Source of the DNA: Catenovulum sediminis
Lineage (GTDB): Bacteria > Pseudomonadota > Gammaproteobacteria > Enterobacterales > Alteromonadaceae
Assembly (NCBI RefSeq): GCF_007289895.1
Contig: NZ_CP041660.1
Location: 2,418,001 to 2,482,000, forward strand
Reading direction: 5' to 3'
DNA length: 64,000 nt
This document shows positions 59,186 through 64,000 of the stretch, piece after piece. The notes under the pieces were generated by a model, which did not search any database, was not told the origin of the DNA, and saw only the letters and a program-made list of their open reading frames with translations. A program made the position numbers and the translations under genes. Position 1 is the first letter of the stretch, and the number at the start of each line of letters is the position of its first letter.

Positions 59186-59677
59186 TTACAAATTGTTATA
59201 TTTTTTAGCTAACTTTGGAAATAATTTTGGTAAATCCTCTTCATTCCACGCTTTTCCCAACGGTTCGGATGGAAAGTTAACCGTGCTCACTGGGAGTGTA
59301 AGTCCAGTGAGCTCTTCGTATGCATCTGCAATAGCATAGCGATATTCTTCTAGTCCAGTATTCTCTATATTATCAATTTTACACAGAAAATCGGGGTTTT
59401 TTAGTGCATTTTCGTAGATTTCCTTGCCTTCTGAAATTAAAAAATCACACCAATAATCAAAACCATCATCTGAGCATCCTCCACTTATAGTATACGCTGC
59501 CCCCCACAAGTCCCAGCGATACGACTCTGCTAATTTCAAGCAGTATGTTTCATTAAAATCGATAATCTTCTTAGGGGGAAGCTGAAGTAGAACTCTTTTG
59601 AGTTCTTTGGGCCTATGTTGTACGGAATCAGAGTTTTTTTTAGCCATGTCAATGATGTTCCAAAATTCATCTATCAT
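59186..59677 (-). CDS. DUF4240 protein (immunity-like)
   Basis: 163 residues, cytoplasmic. The family motifs are clear: start MIDEFWNIID, SYRWDLWGAAYTISGGCSDD then GFDYWCDFLISEGKEIYENA, and AYEELTG. DUF4240 proteins often lie next to polymorphic toxin genes. It is convergent with the LRR gene (6-bp gap), so it is not co-transcribed with the Rhs chain. AGAGGA precedes the ATG on the minus strand. Confidence 0.8.
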   Translation of the reverse strand: MIDEFWNIIDMAKKNSDSVQHRPKELKRVLLQLPPKKIIDFNETYCLKLAESYRWDLWGAAYTISGGCSDDGFDYWCDFLISEGKEIYENALKNPDFLCKIDNIENTGLEEYRYAIADAYEELTGLTLPVSTVNFPSEPLGKAWNEEDLPKLFPKLAKKYNNL

Positions 59678-59992
59678 GTTACAACGTCCTCTTTCTAATG
59701 GATTTCGATGCTGTCTTCTAACATAACGTTGTAATTTTTTTCAAATTAAACCATAGCAAGGTGATAAGAAGATGGCGTTTCTGTCACTTTATTATCGAAT
59801 GAATTTCGTGTTTTGTATAGTGAAATTTCGAGCAAAAGTTTACAGGTGGGGTTGTTCTGCAAGGCAAGGAAGCCTTATACGAGCGGCTCATGGATGATGA
59901 GATGAACACTTTTTGTATAAATCGGCGTCGTAATGCGCCATTATTGAAATTCGCAAAAATCATCAATAAGCAAACAACAAAAGGTGTTCAAG
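59678..59992. other. Stretch without a confident gene; probable 5' end of an IS110-like element
   Basis: No reading frame with coding character. It lies between the DUF4240 start and the IS110-like transposase stub and may hold the promoter of the former and the left end of the latter element. No clear inverted repeat was found. Confidence 0.4.
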
Positions 59993-60055
59993 ATGCAGGT
60001 TACATTAATTGGTATAGATTTGGCAAAAAATAACTTTCAAATTTGTTGTGTAAAT
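59993..60055 (+). pseudogene. IS110-family transposase stub cut by ISAs1
   Basis: The ATG opens MQVTLIGIDLAKNNFQICCV, the typical N-terminus of IS110 DEDD transposases (first catalytic Asp in GIDLAK). After 21 codons the right ISAs1 copy begins and a stop follows seven codons later. No continuation is found beyond 61258, so the rest is lost. Confidence 0.8.
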
Positions 60056-61258
60056 CAGGGCAAGATCATACTTTAGTTGCTAAATAGCCTCAAAGTATGA
60101 TCAAATCTAGTTTTTTGGGCTAGAGCCATGTCATTTATAGACCATTTTGAAACACTTGAAGATACGCGTTCACATATCAATAAAAAGCACGAGTTACTTG
60201 ATTTCATCTTTCTCACCGTTGTTGCAATTCTATCAGGAGCAGAAGGTTGGAAAGACATTAAGCAGTTTGGTGACAATAAAATAGATTGGTTACGTAAATT
60301 CAGACGGTTTGAAAATGGTATTCCAGTTGACGATACCATTGCTAGAATAATCAGTACATTAGAACCAACAGCACTCTTAACTTGCTTTGTAAGTTGGGTA
60401 AATGAAATACGAATTAGCCAAGGTCAATCAGTTATTAATTTTGACGGAAAAACACTTAGGCATTCATTTGATGGTGACCGAAAAACGGCAATTCACAGCG
60501 TGTCAGCTTATGCTGTAGAGCAAGGACTCGTTTTAGCTCAATGTAAATCCTTGGGGAAGAAGAATGAGGTATCCACAGTCATGGAACTCATTGAATTACT
60601 GGAAATAAAAGGAAATATCATCACCGCGGATGCAATGCATTGCCTTAAAAAAGTAGCGACAGCAATTGACAAAAAAGGCGGTGATTATGTGCTACAGGTT
60701 AAAAATAACCAAAGTAAATTATCTGACGAAATTAAAGCTTACTTTCATAAAGTGCGCAGAGATAATAAAGAGTTAATTGCAACACATACGCATTCGACAA
60801 CAAACGATGGACATGGTCGAATTGAACAGCGTACATATGTTCAATTACCCGTGTCATCATGGCTAGAACAAAGAAAAGGTTGGGCAAATTTACGCTCAGT
60901 AATAGAAGTTACAAGAGTGCGTTATTTAAACCGTAATCAAAGCTCAGAGGCGGCATATTACATCAGTTCACTCGATGTTAATTTACCACAGATTGCAAAA
61001 ACGATAAGAAGCCACTGGGCAATTGAAAATTCATCACATTGGGTATTGGATATGACATTCAAAGAAGATGAATCGAGAATTCGTCGCGGTGATGCCCCTG
61101 AAAATATGGCGACTTTTAGACGTTTTGCTATGAATTTAGCCCGTCTAAGCTCGATAAAAGATAGTGTAAAGGGTAAGCTCAAACAAGCTGCATGGTCAGA
61201 CGATATCAGGCAGCAGCTTATATTTGGTTAAAAATCATTCGAGTATGATTTTGCCCTG
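60056..61258 (+). mobile_element. Right ISAs1-family copy, intact
   Basis: 1203 bp from CAGGGCAAGATCATACT to the inverted AGTATGATTTTGCCCTG (one mismatch between ends). The 10-bp repeat CTGGCAAGTG follows the right end; the left flank (TTGTGTAAAT) is different, so its own duplication partner is the left copy's outer flank. Confidence 0.95.
60128..61231 (+). CDS. ISAs1-family transposase, complete
   Basis: 367 residues of the ISAs1/H-repeat-associated DDE family. N-terminal domain with HELLDFIFLTVVAILSGAEG, catalytic Asp regions INFDGKTLRHSFDG and NIITADAMHCLKK, and the C-terminal SHWVLDMTFKEDESRIRRGD then APENMATFRRFAMNLAR. Probably active, and could mobilise the whole composite. Confidence 0.95.
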   Translation: MSFIDHFETLEDTRSHINKKHELLDFIFLTVVAILSGAEGWKDIKQFGDNKIDWLRKFRRFENGIPVDDTIARIISTLEPTALLTCFVSWVNEIRISQGQSVINFDGKTLRHSFDGDRKTAIHSVSAYAVEQGLVLAQCKSLGKKNEVSTVMELIELLEIKGNIITADAMHCLKKVATAIDKKGGDYVLQVKNNQSKLSDEIKAYFHKVRRDNKELIATHTHSTTNDGHGRIEQRTYVQLPVSSWLEQRKGWANLRSVIEVTRVRYLNRNQSSEAAYYISSLDVNLPQIAKTIRSHWAIENSSHWVLDMTFKEDESRIRRGDAPENMATFRRFAMNLARLSSIKDSVKGKLKQAAWSDDIRQQLIFG

Positions 61259-61268
61259 CTGGCAAGTG
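61259..61268. repeat. Right 10-bp target-site duplication of the mobile segment
   Basis: CTGGCAAGTG, identical to 49733-49742. The sequence after it (61269 onward) is the original 3' end of the solute-binding gene: eight codons LNSIDKNE then TAA. Confidence 0.93.
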
Positions 61269-61377
61269 CTAAATTCAATTGATAAAAATGAGTAACAAAT
61301 AAGTGCGTCCCTGCACCACAACGTCTGACAGTTGTTCTTGTCGCTGAGATTTTGCCAGCCCACAGCTCATTTGCGCT

Positions 61378-63525
61378 TTAACGCTTTTCACTAACGGCAA
61401 ATATACCCACTAATTGTTGTAATTTACTGGCTGTGGTATCAACCATGTTTGAGCTAACAGCCAGTTCAGAAATTGAATGCGCCATATTATGCGTGACTTC
61501 AGTGACATTCCTCGCCGTTTCACCGTTACGCGCACTGTTTTGTTCTATAACACCAATAGTATCGAACATTTGTTCGACGATATTGTGTAACTCTTGGTTT
61601 TCACTGGAAGCCGCTTCCGTCAGTTTTAAACTTTGGTCAACATCCTTTACACCTGTTTCCATAAAGTTTACCGCTTCTTGTGTCTCTTGCTGCAAACTTT
61701 GTATCATGGTTTGAATGTCCTGTGCGGCTTCGGCGGTGCGTCCTGCAAGGCCTCTGACTTCATCGGCAACCACTGAAAACCCTCGACCATGTTCACCGGC
61801 ACGCGCTGCTTCAATGGCGGCATTAAGCGCAAGTAAATTGGTTTGATTTGTAATTTCAGTGATCACATTAATAATACTGCCTATTTCGCTCATGCGAGCA
61901 TCGATTGACTGCACGCTGTTGGCGGTTTTATCTACAATATCTCTAATGGCTTGTGTTCCTGCTCTGGCATCTTGATAATCGCGTTTTGCTTTTTCCACCA
62001 CATTTGCCATGGTTAGCTTCATATCTTCTGCAGTTTGAGCCGCACGTAAAATCACTTCCCGCTGTTTTTCAATGAGTTTTTGCATGTGCTGCATTGATTC
62101 GTATACTTGATTACTACTTGAATGTGCTTCTTCATTACGCTGTAGCATGTTTTCGTTGGTTTGTTTTACATTCATAGACGCCGAGATGACTTGACCAACA
62201 ATGCGATCCAGATTATCGATAAAACTATTGATCCAACGGCTCATATCACCTGTTTCATCATGTTTGATGCGATTGGCATCCAGTCTTTGTGTTAGGTTTC
62301 CCTCACCTTCAGCAATTGTGCGAATAACCGATGTCATTTCATTTAAACGATTAGAAACTTTATTGGTGCCTAATGCCGAAAACAGATAGCAGCTAAAAAT
62401 GGCTGCGCCGGCCGTTATGCTATTAACTGAAAGTAGAGATAAATCAGTTAAACTATGTAAACTGGTATTTAAACCGACAATCCCTGAGACCATGATTAGG
62501 TAGATCTTATTGAGCGTTAAATTAATCGATCGGCGACGATAAACTTCTTCTAGATCACCTTCGCACATCATGCCCCAAACATCTTCTGAACCGGGTAATT
62601 GGAAAGTTACGCCTTTACCAATAACAGGAATATGTCGATAGTCCGAATACCCTGGATACATGGTATATAGGTTTTCACCGTTGCGAATGGTTTCACGCAC
62701 GCCCGGGTGTAATTGACCGGTGGCCGGATCAGTAAATCTAATTTCGAATTCAGTGTGGCGTTTAACCTGAACAACACCAAATCCAGTATTAATGCCCGAT
62801 TTTAAGTTCTCACCATGGCTAAAGGTGCTGTCTTCAAAACGAGAGCGAGACAGCGCAACACCACTACGAATACTGGTATCAAAACGAGACTCGACCATGA
62901 ATAAATAGTTATCGCCAGATTCAGGGTAAATGTGGCCAGCCTCACGCTGAATCAGGTCGCCCAATACATCGTTAGGCACTCTGGCTGCTAAGACTGCTTC
63001 AGCGTTGCCTGCAACTTTTATTGGCAGGTAAAACATTAGAGTGACTTCGTCGTGAAATTTTGAACTAGAAGGACCAATTTCCAGCGTTGTTTTGTCAATG
63101 TAAGGACCATGAAGGAAAGGTTTTTCCAATCCTTTTTGCAGCGCTGCCAACTGATTATGAGAGCGGCCAATTCGTGAATGATAACTGGTCGCTAGAACAT
63201 TGCCTTGTGGAGATATCAGCATGAGTTCACTGATGTCGATTGCATCTTCTAACTTTTTAAGCAGTAAACTTTGATTGTGTCGGTTGTCATCTAAGTTGAT
63301 GGATGCAGCAATAGACTGAAGATGCTCCCATTGGTTATTTGTCCAGTTTTGTAACAGCTTCACTCGAGTTGCGGCAATGCCCTCAAATGTCTGTTCGACT
63401 GTGGCATAGGTACTTTTGTTTACAAAACAAGACCAACCGAGCGCCAACTTTCCATTGCTGCCAAACCAAGGTAACCAACTTTTTTCTTGTCTGCTTAACT
63501 GCATCAATCTACTTTTTAATAGCAT
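61378..63525 (-). CDS. Methyl-accepting chemotaxis protein with large N-terminal sensor
   Basis: 715 residues. A Cache-like sensor occupies about 40-330 ([40 protein letters not shown]). Two hydrophobic stretches lie near 340-400, then HAMP-like [20 protein letters not shown] and the full MCP signalling hairpin with [20 protein letters not shown] and [17 protein letters not shown] first membrane helix before the sensor is not clear, which is odd for a periplasmic Cache sensor. The start has GAGGAG about 11 bases upstream. Lies just beyond the composite element; ligand unknown. Confidence 0.88.
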   Translation of the reverse strand: MLLKSRLMQLSRQEKSWLPWFGSNGKLALGWSCFVNKSTYATVEQTFEGIAATRVKLLQNWTNNQWEHLQSIAASINLDDNRHNQSLLLKKLEDAIDISELMLISPQGNVLATSYHSRIGRSHNQLAALQKGLEKPFLHGPYIDKTTLEIGPSSSKFHDEVTLMFYLPIKVAGNAEAVLAARVPNDVLGDLIQREAGHIYPESGDNYLFMVESRFDTSIRSGVALSRSRFEDSTFSHGENLKSGINTGFGVVQVKRHTEFEIRFTDPATGQLHPGVRETIRNGENLYTMYPGYSDYRHIPVIGKGVTFQLPGSEDVWGMMCEGDLEEVYRRRSINLTLNKIYLIMVSGIVGLNTSLHSLTDLSLLSVNSITAGAAIFSCYLFSALGTNKVSNRLNEMTSVIRTIAEGEGNLTQRLDANRIKHDETGDMSRWINSFIDNLDRIVGQVISASMNVKQTNENMLQRNEEAHSSSNQVYESMQHMQKLIEKQREVILRAAQTAEDMKLTMANVVEKAKRDYQDARAGTQAIRDIVDKTANSVQSIDARMSEIGSIINVITEITNQTNLLALNAAIEAARAGEHGRGFSVVADEVRGLAGRTAEAAQDIQTMIQSLQQETQEAVNFMETGVKDVDQSLKLTEAASSENQELHNIVEQMFDTIGVIEQNSARNGETARNVTEVTHNMAHSISELAVSSNMVDTTASKLQQLVGIFAVSEKR

Positions 63526-64000
63526 GCTCAGGTGTACTCCTCAATCAGGTGTGTTTAATACGCGAAAACCCACAACCACCATACTGATGTTTTCTTACAT
63601 TTGATTGAATCGAATTTGCAACTTCGATGCCTGATTATATTCGGTATCTAAAATACCAATAAAATATGATTTTTATCAGTAATAGAAAGGGCTTGAGAAA
63701 CGCAATAAAAATAGGGGGTTGTCAGTACATTGTGATTTTGTGTTGCATTATTTTAGTGCGACAGATAATTATAAAATGAATTCGTCTAAAAACACGCATT
63801 GAATAACGCTTTAGATTTACTCATAGCTAGATAGCGTTTTTTTAACAACTATAACATTTTTGAAATGTCAGTGAGGTTTTATATTGGTGCAATAATTATA
63901 GGTCGCATTGTTTTGGTGCTATGTTTTCGTTTTCTTTGGTGCAAAGGAGGTGCAGGGGGAAGTGTTGGTGAGAGGTACAGGTGAGAATGAATGGGGTTCT
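63526..64000. other. Terminal stretch without a confident gene
   Basis: AT-rich upstream region of the minus-strand chemoreceptor. Only short shadow frames are seen. A GGAGGTG-like stretch near 63946 could be a ribosome-binding site for a plus-strand gene continuing beyond the window, but too little sequence remains to judge. Confidence 0.5.

Larger units (their letters stand above)
49743..61258. mobile_element. 11.5-kb composite-transposon-like segment bounded by two ISAs1 copies
   Basis: Two directly oriented ISAs1-family copies (49743-52189 and 60056-61258) flank 7.9 kb carrying the Rhs cargo. The 10-bp direct repeat is found only at the outer edges, which places the entire segment in one target site within the 3' end of the solute-binding gene. 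This fits transposition as a unit, or recombination of an IS-carrying circle with a resident IS. Confidence 0.85.

Overview
The window looks like a chromosomal segment of a marine gammaproteobacterium, most likely Alteromonadales. The grounds are a moderately low GC content, the gene orders rsmD/ftsYEX, fadBA and mreBCD-maf-rng-yhdP-nit-tldD, a CRP almost identical to the E. coli type in its HTH, and TIGR04219/DUF481 outer-membrane proteins. The taxonomic call is inferred from gene content alone. No tRNA, rRNA or CRISPR array was seen.

Layout. (1) 0.1-8.3 kb: a soluble PAS chemoreceptor, rsmD divergent from ftsY-ftsE-ftsX (rpoH does not follow ftsX), a DUF481 barrel, an MscS channel, and crp with a CRP-like site in its own leader. 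(2) 8.4-21.5 kb: the most unusual chromosomal block, an eleven-gene, tightly packed, one-direction operon ending at a strong terminator. It combines two LPP20/FlgP-like proteins, a MltC-type lytic transglycosylase, two TPR proteins, an MCE-type ABC transporter (MlaE-, MlaF-, MlaD-like, the ATPase with degenerate motifs), a FlgT-like protein, a TPR/CsgG-like lipoprotein and a CsgG/FlgO-like protein with eight fibronectin-III domains. I read this as an undescribed envelope-spanning assembly: H-ring-like outer-membrane parts joined to a lipid-transport-type inner-membrane complex, with its own peptidoglycan hydrolase. (3) 21.6-28.0 kb: a TIGR04219 barrel, fadBA with a PsrA-like operator, and an slt gene broken by a one-base shift. 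(4) 28.1-38.8 kb: cell-shape and housekeeping genes mreBCD, maf, rng, yhdP, a nitrilase and tldD. (5) 38.9-49.8 kb: an RND efflux pair (pump gene frameshifted), pyrC, a lipoprotein GH13 amylase, small membrane proteins, an outer-membrane-barrel candidate and a solute-binding-like protein.

(6) 49.7-61.3 kb: an 11.5-kb mobile segment bounded by two ISAs1-family copies. A 10-bp direct repeat (CTGGCAAGTG) lies at its two outer edges, so the whole segment sits in one former target site at the 3' end of the solute-binding gene. The left ISAs1 copy is itself split by a complete IS3-family element with a 3-bp duplication. The cargo is a consensus promoter with an operator-like palindrome, then a chain of secreted proteins: a small one with a C-tract frameshift, a MAM/YD-repeat protein, and an Rhs split into two separately exported halves. 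A decayed C-terminal toxin-like region, an LRR protein, a DUF4240 immunity-like gene and an IS110 stub follow. (7) 61.4-64 kb: a large HAMP/MCP chemoreceptor on the minus strand and an unassigned tail.

Three broken frames (slt, the RND pump, the small secreted gene) all lie in G or C runs and differ by one base. Sequencing or assembly error must therefore be excluded before they are treated as true pseudogenes or phase-variable genes.
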